Notes: a model not told the origin generated them from the sequence alone. A stretch of DNA of 14,514 nucleotides from Coriobacteriia bacterium (GCA_007123455.1 SKKZ01000268.1:1-14514); one strand, 5' to 3'. Shown: positions 6,814-13,440, numbered from the stretch's first letter. Made by a program: numbers and translations.

Positions 6814-6934
6814 AGGCCCGGCAGAAGAGGGTCGAGCGCGAGTTCTGCAGTGAACGGAGAGGGCCGCCCGCGTGGGCGGCCCTCTCCGTTCGGGACGAAG
6901 CTGTCTGAGCGAGCGACCCTCTCCTGCCGGGCCT
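6814..6934. repeat. Outer arms of a nested inverted repeat
   Basis: A 21-base arm at 6814-6834 is repeated in inverted form at 6914-6934 with 20 of 21 positions matching; the odd pair would be a G-T wobble on one strand. The left arm begins 8 bases after the stop of the reductase/Rieske gene. The right arm reaches into the stop codon of the opposing SPFH gene. Between them sits a separate perfect hairpin at 6852-6891, so a transcript from either side could fold into a long stem capped by a second stem. Confidence 0.8.
6852..6891. terminator. Perfect 18-bp hairpin, probable bidirectional terminator
   Basis: The arms 6852-6869 and 6874-6891 are perfect reverse complements around the 4-base loop GCGT. 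The hairpin sits 45 bases after the stop of the plus-strand reductase/Rieske gene and 41 bases after the stop of the minus-strand SPFH gene. This is the position expected for a terminator shared by convergent genes. No T-rich tract follows on either strand, so it is not a textbook intrinsic terminator. Confidence 0.75.
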
Positions 6935-7862
6935 ACTCGGCTAGTGGTTCGTCTTTCTTGAACAGCTCGGCGATCCCGCCAAGCGAGCCCATGATGCCGC
7001 TGACCTCCATCGGCAGGAACACCTTGTTCGCCTCGCCGTCGGCGATCGCTTTGAGTGCTTCGAGATAACGGATGGCGATGAGGTCGTTGGTCGGGTCTCC
7101 CCGGTGGATGGCGCCGAAGACGTTCTCGATGGCGTTGGCCTCGCCCTCCGCGAGTTGGATCTTCTCGAACTTCTGCGCCTCGGCGACCTCGCGGATCGCG
7201 CGGGCCTTACCCTCGGCCTCGAGGATGGCGGCCTGCTTGAAGCCCTCGGCACGCGCGATGGCGGCCTGCTTGTCCCCGTCTGCTTCCAGGATGATCGCGC
7301 GCCGGTCGCGCTCGGCCTTCATCTGGCGGTGCATCGCTTCGGTGACGTCGACCGGTGGCTCGATGCGCTGCAGTTCGACACGCACGATACGCACGCCCCA
7401 CTTGTCGGTCGCGTCGTCGAGGATGTTGCGCAGTGCCGCGTTTATCTTCTCGCGGCTGGTGAGCGACTCGTCGAGTTGCATGTCGCCGATCACGTTACGC
7501 AGGTTCGTCTGAGCGAGCTTGGTGGCGGCGAGGTAGAAATTCGCCACGTTGTAGATGAGCTTCACCGGATCGGTGGCCTCGTAGTAGACCACCGCGTCCA
7601 CGGTCACGGCGACGTTGTCCGAGGTGATGACCTCCTGCGGCGGCACGTCCACGACGTTCTCACGCATGTCGACCTTCGTGATGCGGTCGACGAAAGGCAA
7701 GATGAAGTGTAGTCCCGAGTCGTACGTGCGCTGATACTTGCCGAAGCGCTCGACGATACCTTTCTCGTACGGACGCACGATGCGGATGGCCGCGATCGCA
7801 TACACGAGCAGGACGACGATGACGACCGCTCCGAAGGCTATTGCTGCAAGTCCCTGGGGCAT
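6933..7862 (-). CDS. SPFH/stomatin-like (paraslipin/QmcA-type) membrane protein
   Basis: The protein is 309 residues, the usual length for bacterial stomatin/paraslipin proteins. An N-terminal membrane helix (about residues 5-26) is followed by 'RIVRPYEKGIVERFGKYQRTYDSGLHFILPFVDRI', the start of the SPFH domain. The domain continues through 'VDVPPQEVITSDNVAVTVDAVVYY' and 'LRNVIGDMQLDESLTSREKIN'. Residues about 180-250 are rich in Ala, Glu, Lys and Arg and form the expected coiled coil (KAERDRRAIILEADGDKQAA). Such proteins oligomerise into membrane microdomain scaffolds that influence membrane protein quality control. ATG 7862 has CGGAG with 6-7 bases of spacing. It lies 27 bases after the nfeD stop on the same strand, the classical NfeD-SPFH pairing. 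Residues ending 'PMEVSGIMGSLGGIAELF' are usual for the group. Confidence 0.95.
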   Translation of the reverse strand: MPQGLAAIAFGAVVIVVLLVYAIAAIRIVRPYEKGIVERFGKYQRTYDSGLHFILPFVDRITKVDMRENVVDVPPQEVITSDNVAVTVDAVVYYEATDPVKLIYNVANFYLAATKLAQTNLRNVIGDMQLDESLTSREKINAALRNILDDATDKWGVRIVRVELQRIEPPVDVTEAMHRQMKAERDRRAIILEADGDKQAAIARAEGFKQAAILEAEGKARAIREVAEAQKFEKIQLAEGEANAIENVFGAIHRGDPTNDLIAIRYLEALKAIADGEANKVFLPMEVSGIMGSLGGIAELFKKDEPLAE

Positions 7863-7889
7863 GGCTTTCTCCGATCCTTATGCGGATTG

Positions 7890-8345
7890 CTATCCGGCTG
7901 TTGTCTGACCCGGAGGCTCAGGGTGGACGATGAGGTGCGTGCCGTCGACGCGGTCGACGACCACACGGGTGCCGACCGGCAGGTTGTCGTGGCCGGGGGA
8001 GTCGGCACGCCACTCCTCACGCTCGATGCGTACCATGCCGACCGGACTGTCGTTGACGATCTCCTCTATCACGGTGCCGGTCTTGCCCACGAGCCGGTCC
8101 ACACCGGTGCGCATGGGCGGCTCGAAGGTGAGCCGGTCTCCATAGCGGCGCAGCAGGACGAGCATCGCCGCGGAGACGAAGACGAAGGCCGCCCACTGCC
8201 AGCCGACACTCACACCGAGGAACTCCAGGAGAGCCGCGGCGGCGGCTCCGATGCCGAAGGGAAGGAGGAAGAAGCCTGCGGTGAAAATCTCCCCGATTAT
8301 GAGGATCGCAGCAAGCAGCACCCATACCCAGAACCAGATCTCCAT
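7890..8345 (-). CDS. NfeD-family membrane protein (short form)
   Basis: This 151-residue partner of the SPFH protein belongs to the short NfeD class, without the N-terminal ClpP-like protease domain. It opens MEIWFWVWVLLAAILIIGEI and has two or three membrane helices within residues 3-66, including 'FTAGFFLLPFGIGAAAAALL'. A soluble OB-fold domain follows from about residue 80, with 'LVGKTGTVIEEI' and 'NLPVGTRVVVDRVDGTHLIVHP'. I chose ATG 8345 because GGGAGG lies 6 bases upstream and the hydrophobic segment begins at once. The open frame extending to 8531 crosses the regulator promoter and is not credible. NfeD OB domains are thought to bind the SPFH partner. Confidence 0.92.
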   Translation of the reverse strand: MEIWFWVWVLLAAILIIGEIFTAGFFLLPFGIGAAAAALLEFLGVSVGWQWAAFVFVSAAMLVLLRRYGDRLTFEPPMRTGVDRLVGKTGTVIEEIVNDSPVGMVRIEREEWRADSPGHDNLPVGTRVVVDRVDGTHLIVHPEPPGQTTAG

Positions 8346-8438
8346 CGACGCCTCCCGAACACGCGCGTATGGACCAACTCCTACCAGGACTATATACCTT
8401 CGTTCCCCGACTCCCTGACAGCCGGTTCGTCGCATCGG

Positions 8439-8467
8439 TTGACACCCGGAGGGGACCATAAGATAAT
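8439..8467 (+). promoter_or_regulatory. Near-consensus sigma-70 promoter of the Rrf2 gene
   Basis: A perfect -35 TTGACA at 8439-8444 is separated by 17 bases from GATAAT at 8462-8467, which differs from the -10 consensus by one base. Transcription would begin near 8474, giving a leader of about 55 bases before ATG 8530. Such a match is rare by chance in DNA of this composition. A strong promoter on a regulator gene usually needs repression, which fits the half-sites overlapping it. Confidence 0.8.
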
Positions 8468-8491
8468 GCATCGAAAGCATAGAATTAATGC
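8466..8491. promoter_or_regulatory. Candidate Rrf2 operator: alternating ATGC/GCAT half-sites
   Basis: ATGC at 8466-8469, GCAT at 8477-8480 and ATGC at 8488-8491 alternate in orientation with exactly 7 bases between neighbours, an 11-base period close to one DNA turn. They form two overlapping inverted repeats covering the end of the -10 and the predicted transcription start. GAATTA also occurs twice, at 8482-8487 and 8492-8497. The position is right for autorepression by the regulator encoded just downstream. ATGCAT-type half-sites are known for NsrR, another Rrf2 member, but this is only a resemblance. Confidence 0.5.
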
Positions 8492-8529
8492 GAATTATCA
8501 GGTCCGACCCGACCGGTGAGGTGTCGTCC

Positions 8530-8946
8530 ATGAGGGTTTCCCAACGTCTCGACTACGCCCTGCGAGCGTTGACGGCCATCGCCGCGCTTCCCGACGGGGT
8601 CACCGTCGCTGCCGGAGAGGTAGCCGACAGGCTCGGTCTGCCGCGCCGCTTCGTCGAACAGCAGATCACCGTGCTTTCCAAGAGCGGGCTTGTGGTGAGC
8701 CAGCGCGGAGCTCGTGGCGGATGCTCGCTTGCGCGTCCCGCCTCCGATATCTCCGTCGCCGAGGTCGTCGAGGCACTGCAGGGTACGGTGCTCGACGTCC
8801 CTTCGGTGACAGACTCGGCGGTCTCGGAGATGTGGGGTCGTGCAGCGGCGCATCTGCGTGACACGCTCGACCAGACGACGATCGCCGACCTCGCACGGCG
8901 TCAGCGGGAGATCGACGGTAGCAGGGTGCCGATGTATCACATCTAG
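8530..8946 (+). CDS. Rrf2-family transcriptional regulator
   Basis: This is a 138-residue winged-helix DNA-binding protein. It opens MRVSQRLDYALRALTAIAAL, the standard Rrf2 start, with the recognition helix region 'EVADRLGLPRRFVEQQITVLSKSGLV' (30-55) and wing 'SQRGARGGCSLARP' (57-69). The dimerisation helix contains 'AAAHLRDTLDQTTIADLARRQ', and the protein ends PMYHI. I chose ATG 8530 because GAGGTG lies 6 bases upstream and the family pattern begins at this Met. There is a single cysteine, C65 in the wing, so the three-cysteine Fe-S site of IscR and NsrR is missing. It probably resembles the CymR-like, cluster-free members. The gene has its own strong promoter and probably regulates itself. 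Whether it also controls nfeD or the liv operon on either side cannot be told. Confidence 0.93.
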   Translation: MRVSQRLDYALRALTAIAALPDGVTVAAGEVADRLGLPRRFVEQQITVLSKSGLVVSQRGARGGCSLARPASDISVAEVVEALQGTVLDVPSVTDSAVSEMWGRAAAHLRDTLDQTTIADLARRQREIDGSRVPMYHI

Positions 8947-8975
8947 GCCGCAGTGCATAGCGGACTATTTTCCAG

Positions 8976-9005
8976 TTGTTGAGTACAGGTACATTCTGGT
9001 ACACT
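8976..9005 (+). promoter_or_regulatory. Probable promoter of the livKHMGF operon
   Basis: TTGTTG at 8976-8981 and TACACT at 9000-9005 are 18 bases apart, and TGG directly precedes the -10 as an extended -10 element. Transcription would start near 9012, leaving a leader of about 100 bases. The sequence GTAC occurs three times (8983-8986, 8989-8992, 8999-9002) between and over the promoter elements and could be part of an operator. The match is moderate. Confidence 0.45.
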
Positions 9006-9045
9006 CCGCAAGTCTTAAGGAGCGTAAGCCCCTGGGGACGGGAGA

Positions 9046-9072
9046 GCGCCGGATGCCACTCGGCACCGGCGC
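9046..9072 (+). other. Stem-loop in the livK leader
   Basis: GCGCCGG (9046-9052) pairs with CCGGCGC (9066-9072). After one bulged A at 9053, TGCC (9054-9057) pairs with GGCA (9062-9065) around the loop ACTC, giving 11 GC-rich base pairs. A second smaller hairpin, GTGTC-TGAA-GACAC, lies at 9079-9092, just before the GGGAGG ribosome-binding site of livK. No known riboswitch class was recognised. The stem also covers the start of a possible 21-codon leader frame at 9053-9118. Confidence 0.6.
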
Positions 9073-9114
9073 AGCAATGTGTCTGAAGACACGGGAGCGA
9101 ATGGGAGGACAGGG

Positions 9115-10326
9115 ATGAGCGTGGCTAAGAGCAAGCGTCTCTTCGCCATCATCGCCATGCTTGTGATGCTGGCGATGGTAGTCACCGCGTGTGGTGGCAA
9201 CGACGGCGCCGAGAACGGCGGCGACAATCCGGGTGGCGACCTCGTCGAGGTCAAGATCGGCGTTAGCTCGCCGTTCACCGGTGACGTTGCTGCACTCGGT
9301 ACGGGTATCCGCAACGGTGCCCAGCTCGCGATCGAAGAGGCGGCCCCCGAGCTTGAGGAGATGGGCATCAGTCTTTCGATGCTCGCGGTCGACGATGCTG
9401 CCGACCCCAAGACCGGCGTTAATGCCGCAAACCAGATGGTCTCCGACAGCGCCGTCGTCGGTATCGTGGCTCACCTGAACTCGGGTGTCTCGATTCCTGC
9501 TTCCGCTGTCTACAACGAGGCCGGCGTCGTGCAGGTTTCTCCTGCGTCGACCAACCCCGCACTGACCCTGCAGGGTTTCGAGAACGTCTTCCGCGTCTGC
9601 ACGATCGACACCGTCCAGGGTTCGTTCGCTGCCGAGTACGCCTATGACGAGCTCGGTTTCACCTCGGTTGCCGTCATCGACGACTCGACCCCGTACGGTG
9701 AGGGTCTTGCCGCCGAGTTCGCGGCAGCCTTCGAGGCCAAGGGCGGCGAGATCACCTCGACCGACAAGATCCAGGTCAAGGACCTCGACTTCACCGCACT
9801 GGTGACCAAGATCCGCAGCGCCAACCCCGACCTGATCTACTTCGGTGGCATGTACACCGAGGCCGCGCTCGTCTCCAAGCAGTCCAAGGAGGCCGGTTTC
9901 GAGGGTCCCGTCATGGGCGGCGACGGCCTGTACACCCAGCAGTACATCGATATCGCTGGTGCCGCGAACGCCGAGGGCGACTTCGCGACCTCCATCGGCC
10001 TGCCCCTTTCCGAGCAGCCGAAGGGCCAGGAGTTCCAGGACATGTTCGAGGCGACGTTCCCCGGCCAGACCATCGAGGCGTACGACACCTACGCATATGA
10101 CGCGACCATGGTCGTCGTGGAGGCCATCAAGGCCGTCGCGGCCGATCTCGGCGCCGATGCCGTCACGAGCGTTGCAGGCAAGCAGGCCATCATCGAGGCC
10201 GTTGCCGTTACCGACATGCAGGGCGTGACCGGTAACGTGTCGTTCGACGAGAACGGTGACACCACCAACAAGGCTGTCACCCCGTATGTCGTACGTGACG
10301 GCGCCTGGGTTCCCTACACCGACTAG
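9115..10326 (+). CDS. livK: Branched-chain amino acid ABC transporter substrate-binding lipoprotein
   Basis: The 403-residue protein starts MSVAKSKRLFAIIAMLVMLAMVVTAC, a lipoprotein signal peptide with lysines and arginine, a hydrophobic core and the lipobox VTA-C26. The mature protein would be lipid-anchored on the outer face of the membrane. It continues with an acidic, glycine-rich linker. The Leu/Ile/Val-binding (type I periplasmic-binding) fold begins at 'VKIGVSSPFTGDVAALGTGIRNGAQLAIEEA' (about 43-75). The ligand-loop segment 'QVSPASTNPALT' is typical of LivJ/LivK proteins, as is the C-terminal 'GVTGNVSFDENGD'. I chose ATG 9115 because GGGAGG lies 6 bases upstream; an earlier in-frame GTG at 9079 would put 12 polar residues before the signal. 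It binds aliphatic amino acids, or possibly related small amides, for delivery to LivHM. Confidence 0.95.
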   Translation: MSVAKSKRLFAIIAMLVMLAMVVTACGGNDGAENGGDNPGGDLVEVKIGVSSPFTGDVAALGTGIRNGAQLAIEEAAPELEEMGISLSMLAVDDAADPKTGVNAANQMVSDSAVVGIVAHLNSGVSIPASAVYNEAGVVQVSPASTNPALTLQGFENVFRVCTIDTVQGSFAAEYAYDELGFTSVAVIDDSTPYGEGLAAEFAAAFEAKGGEITSTDKIQVKDLDFTALVTKIRSANPDLIYFGGMYTEAALVSKQSKEAGFEGPVMGGDGLYTQQYIDIAGAANAEGDFATSIGLPLSEQPKGQEFQDMFEATFPGQTIEAYDTYAYDATMVVVEAIKAVAADLGADAVTSVAGKQAIIEAVAVTDMQGVTGNVSFDENGDTTNKAVTPYVVRDGAWVPYTD

Positions 10327-10350
10327 TAGGGACTGAGAAAGCCTCGCAAT

Positions 10351-10399
10351 CACACAGTCCGGGCGGGACACGAACATGTGACCCGCCCGGACCGGTGTG
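10351..10399 (+). terminator. Intercistronic hairpin between livK and livH
   Basis: GTCCGGGCGGG (10357-10367) pairs perfectly with CCCGCCCGGAC (10382-10392). After an A-A mismatch, CAC/GTG extend the stem around the loop GAACAT, and the outer CACAC/GTGTG (10351-10355, 10395-10399) lengthen its base. No T tract follows. In binding-protein transporters such a hairpin usually stabilises the upstream binding-protein message or stops part of transcription, so LivK is made in excess over the membrane complex. The gap of 143 bases here is the only large one within the operon. Confidence 0.75.
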
Positions 10400-10469
10400 A
10401 GCACGGACCCTGATTCCCGGCACGGCCCGCGAGGTCGTGTCGCCTACAAGGATCATGGATGGAGCACTC

Positions 10470-11399
10470 GTGTCAGTCGAACTCGGAATCATCGCCCAGC
10501 AGTTCGTTAACGGACTGACCCTCGGAGGGATGTACGCCCTCCTCGCGCTCGGATACACGCTCGTCTACGGGATCCTGCTCATGATCAACTTCGCCCACGC
10601 GGAGATGTTCATGTTCGGTGCCTACGTAGGCCTGTTCACGCTGCAGGGTCTGTCCCGCATCGAGTTCTTTACCTCGAGCGGCCCCGCACTGCTGCTGCTC
10701 TACCTGCTTACCTTCCTGATAGCCATGGTGGCGACCGGCATACTCGGTGTGATCATCGAGCGGTTCGCCTATCGGCCACTCAGACATGCGCCCCGCCTCG
10801 CGCCGCTCATCTCGGCCATCGGCGTGTCGCTCTTCCTTCAGAACGCCGCACTCCTCTGGATCTCGTCGCGATCGCTGCCCTTCCCGGTGCTCTTCGAGGT
10901 ACGCACCTTTCGGATAGGCGGAGCAAGCATCTCCTCGATGCAGATCCTCATCATCACGGTCACGATCCTTCTTATGCTGGTGCTCGACACATTCATCTCG
11001 CGCACCCGCCTCGGCAAGTCGATGCGCGCCACCTCCCAGGACCGGGAGACGGCGGGCCTCATGGGAATCGACATCAACCGCGTCATCGCGCTGACCTTCT
11101 TCATCGGTCCGGCGCTCGGTGGCGCTGCCGGTATCTTCTCCGGCATGTACTACGGCAACATCAAGTACAACATGGGCTTCATCCCCGGGATCAAAGCGTT
11201 CACCGCGGCGGTCGTCGGTGGTATCGGTAACCTGCGCGGCGCCATGCTCGGTGGTTTCCTCATCGGGCTTCTCGAGTCGCTGGCAGCGGCCTACATCAGT
11301 ACCGGCTACAAGGACGTCATCGCATTCGTGATCCTCATCATCGTCCTGATCTTCAAGCCCGGGGGCCTTCTGGGCGAGTCCGTAGCGGAGAAGGTGTAG
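10470..11399 (+). CDS. livH: Branched-chain amino acid ABC transporter permease LivH
   Basis: This is one of the two membrane subunits of the importer, 309 residues with about eight hydrophobic helices. The start region 'QQFVNGLTLGGMYALLALGYTLVYGILLMINFAHAEMFMFGAY' is the LivH hallmark. Later, 'TRLGKSMRATSQDRETAGLMGIDINRVIALTFFIGPALGGAAGIFSGMYYG' holds the EAA-like loop that docks on the ATPases, and 'GIKAFTAAVVGGIGNLRGAMLGGFLIGLLES' follows the family pattern. I favour GTG 10470, which has GGAG 5 bases upstream and the normal short N-terminus. ATG 10455 and GTG 10437 are in frame and cannot be excluded. LivM begins 2 bases after the stop. Confidence 0.93.
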   Translation: MSVELGIIAQQFVNGLTLGGMYALLALGYTLVYGILLMINFAHAEMFMFGAYVGLFTLQGLSRIEFFTSSGPALLLLYLLTFLIAMVATGILGVIIERFAYRPLRHAPRLAPLISAIGVSLFLQNAALLWISSRSLPFPVLFEVRTFRIGGASISSMQILIITVTILLMLVLDTFISRTRLGKSMRATSQDRETAGLMGIDINRVIALTFFIGPALGGAAGIFSGMYYGNIKYNMGFIPGIKAFTAAVVGGIGNLRGAMLGGFLIGLLESLAAAYISTGYKDVIAFVILIIVLIFKPGGLLGESVAEKV

Positions 11400-11401
11400 C
11401 C

Positions 11402-12619
11402 ATGGGAGCTGTCAGAAACGGACTTGTGGCGGTCAACGATTTCTTCTCCACCCGCCCGGGCAGGATCGGATTCTTCTTCGTTCTCGCTCTCATCACGCTT
11501 TTCTTGCCGGTCTTCTTCCAGGCGGCGGGCAACGTGTTCATGGTGCGCATCTTCGCGCTCGTAGGCATCTACGTTCTTCTCGCGCTCGGGCTCAACATCG
11601 TGGTCGGCTACGCCGGTCTGCTCAATCTGGGCTACATCGCCTTCTATGCGGTGGGCGCGTACGCCGGAATGAACCTCGGCTTCCTCATGCAGGAGCTGCT
11701 CGTCGGCCTCGGCTTTCTCGGAGAGCGGCCGGAGAACTGGTCGTATTGGGTGCTGCTGCCGTTCGCGGCGGTACCCGGCGTCCTTGCGGGTATCATGATC
11801 GGTGCGCCGGTCCTGCGCTTGCGAGGTGACTACCTCGCCATCGTCACGCTCGGATTCGGCGAGATCGTGCGTATCGCGATCACCAACGATATCGCGGGCA
11901 TCACCAACGGCGCCTCGGGACTCCCGGGTGTCGGCCAGAGCGTGGCTCCTGTCGCGGGACAGATGTGGGTAAGGGAGAACCTCTCCTTCGGGAACTTCCT
12001 GTTCTCGAAGGACCTCTACTGGTACTACATCATCGTGGCGCTCGTCCTCTTCGCGATCTTCGTCATCACGCGCCTGGACAACTCGCGTCTCGGACGCGCG
12101 TGGGTCGCGATGCGCGAAGACGAGGTGGCAGCGTCCTCTGTCGGTGTCAACATCCTCACGACGAAGCTCTGGGCGTTCGCGTTGGGCGCAGCGTGGGGCG
12201 GCATCGCCGGTCACACCTACGCGTACTGGGTCGGGTTCATCAGCCCCGAGTCCTTCAACTTCATGGAGTCGGTACTCGTGGTCTGCATGGTCGTCCTCGG
12301 CGGCATGGGCTCGATCCCGGGCACCATCCTCGGTGCGGTCATCATCACGGCGGCACCCGAGATCATCCGCGTGGCCGCCACGTCACCGGTGTTCGCCGGT
12401 TTTCTCACCCCCGAGCAGGCCGCCCTGGTGGGCGATTATCGCTTCCTTATCTTCGGTGGCCTCATGGTCGTCATGATGGCGCTCAGGCCGCAGGGCATCC
12501 TGCCGTCGAAGCGTCGCGCCCGCGAGTTGCACCCGATCGACGATACGATCCTTGCACAGGAGAACCAGCAGCTCTGGGAAGCCGAACACAAGCACGAGTC
12601 CGATAGCGACCTGCTCTAG
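11402..12619 (+). CDS. livM: Branched-chain amino acid ABC transporter permease LivM
   Basis: This is the second membrane subunit, 405 residues. It has an N-terminal extra helix (about 20-40) and then the core 'LVGIYVLLALGLNIVVGYAGLLNLGYIAFYAVGAYAGM' typical of LivM. 'GAPVLRLRGDYLAIVTLGFGEIVRI' and 'NSRLGRAWVAMREDEVAASSVGVN' match the family, the latter being the ATPase-contact loop. 'ESVLVVCMVVLGGMGSIPGTILGAVIITAAPEIIR' is also conserved. The C-terminus after 'ALRPQGILPSKRRARELHPID' is a charged cytoplasmic tail of about 35 residues. ATG 11402 follows the livH stop by 2 bases with GGAGAAGG upstream, so translation is probably coupled. Confidence 0.95.
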   Translation: MGAVRNGLVAVNDFFSTRPGRIGFFFVLALITLFLPVFFQAAGNVFMVRIFALVGIYVLLALGLNIVVGYAGLLNLGYIAFYAVGAYAGMNLGFLMQELLVGLGFLGERPENWSYWVLLPFAAVPGVLAGIMIGAPVLRLRGDYLAIVTLGFGEIVRIAITNDIAGITNGASGLPGVGQSVAPVAGQMWVRENLSFGNFLFSKDLYWYYIIVALVLFAIFVITRLDNSRLGRAWVAMREDEVAASSVGVNILTTKLWAFALGAAWGGIAGHTYAYWVGFISPESFNFMESVLVVCMVVLGGMGSIPGTILGAVIITAAPEIIRVAATSPVFAGFLTPEQAALVGDYRFLIFGGLMVVMMALRPQGILPSKRRARELHPIDDTILAQENQQLWEAEHKHESDSDLL

Positions 12620-12645
12620 GCGCGGACGAAAGGCGCTGACGCGAC

Positions 12646-13428
12646 ATGGCAATGCTAGAAGTCAATAACCTGACGATGCAGTTCGGCGGTCTCAAGGCCC
12701 TCTCCGAGGTGGACTTCCGTGTGGAGGAGGGCGAGATCGTCGCCCTCATCGGGCCGAACGGTGCCGGCAAGACGACACTGTTCAACCTGCTGACCGGTAT
12801 CTACAAGCCTACCGAGGGCACCATCGAGTTTGACGGGACCTCGCTGGTGGGCAAGAAGGCGCACCGCATCTGCATCATGGGTGTGGCCCGTACGTTCCAG
12901 AACATCCGGCTCTTCGCCAACATGACGACGCTCGAGAACGTCATGGTGGCCCGCCACACCCGCACGAAGGCCAGCCCGTGGATGTCGGTCATCCGCACGC
13001 CGAACTTCAAGCGTGAGGAGGAGCACACGGTCAACGAGGCGCGCAAGTGGCTTCGCTTCGTGGGGCTCGAGGACAAGGCGAACGAGCTTGCCATGAACCT
13101 GCCCTACGGCGAGCAGCGCAAGCTCGAGATCGCGCGTGCGCTTGCGACCGAGCCCCGGCTTGTCCTGCTCGACGAGCCGGCGGCCGGTATGAACCCGCAA
13201 GAGACCGCTTCGCTCACCAAGCTCATCGGCCGCATCCGCGAAGCGGGCATCACCGTGCTCCTCATCGAGCACGACATGAAGGTGGTCATGGGGATCGCCG
13301 ACCGCGTCTCCGTGCTGGACTTCGGCGAGAAGATCGCCGAAGGCAGGCCCGAGGAGATCCAGCGCGACCCCAAGGTCATCGAAGCGTACCTGGGCAGCGG
13401 CGCCGAGGCGCTCATGGCCGAGGGCTAG
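12646..13428 (+). CDS. livG: Branched-chain amino acid ABC transporter ATPase LivG
   Basis: This is the first of two ATPases that power the importer, 260 residues, normal for LivG. Walker A is GPNGAGKTT (36-44). The family-specific signature reads LPYGEQRKLEIARAL in place of LSGGQ, and Walker B is LVLLDEPAAGMNP. The LivG-specific 'VARTFQNIRLFANMTTLENVMVARH' holds the Q-loop, and 'LLIEHDMKVVMGIADRVSVLDFG' holds the switch histidine. ATG 12646 is 26 bases after livM, with only a weak ribosome-binding site (GAAAGG, well upstream). A second ATG at 12652 is possible and would remove two residues. Confidence 0.95.
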   Translation: MAMLEVNNLTMQFGGLKALSEVDFRVEEGEIVALIGPNGAGKTTLFNLLTGIYKPTEGTIEFDGTSLVGKKAHRICIMGVARTFQNIRLFANMTTLENVMVARHTRTKASPWMSVIRTPNFKREEEHTVNEARKWLRFVGLEDKANELAMNLPYGEQRKLEIARALATEPRLVLLDEPAAGMNPQETASLTKLIGRIREAGITVLLIEHDMKVVMGIADRVSVLDFGEKIAEGRPEEIQRDPKVIEAYLGSGAEALMAEG

Positions 13429-13440
13429 GAGGGCACCGCA

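Larger units (their letters stand above)
8346..8529. promoter_or_regulatory. Divergent control region between nfeD and Rrf2 genes
   Basis: This 184-base region is clearly more AT-rich than its surroundings. It holds a strong plus-strand promoter for the regulator (8439-8467), a cluster of half-sites over its -10 region, and on the minus strand a TATATA at 8391-8396. The TATATA would start an nfeD-SPFH transcript near 8384 with a leader of about 40 bases. The minus-strand -35 is poor. A plus-strand open frame beginning at 8488 runs into the Rrf2 gene, but its first 14 residues are not like the family. Confidence 0.6.

Noticed and set aside
8346..8531. N-terminal extension of NfeD to 8531
   Set aside because: It would run across the strong Rrf2 promoter and put 62 non-family residues before a membrane helix. 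ATG 8345 has GGGAGG at the right distance.
8948..8971. CCGC/GCGG mini-hairpin followed by CTATTTT after the Rrf2 stop, as a terminator
   Set aside because: Only four base pairs with an 8-base loop; too weak to call, although the short T run is in the right place.
8965..10404. A 479-codon open frame on the minus strand across livK
   Set aside because: LivK on the plus strand has a signal peptide, lipobox and full family match. The opposing frame is a composition artefact.
11306..12214. A 302-codon minus-strand frame across livH and livM
   Set aside because: It is highly charged antisense of membrane-helix coding sequence, with no domain and no ribosome-binding context.
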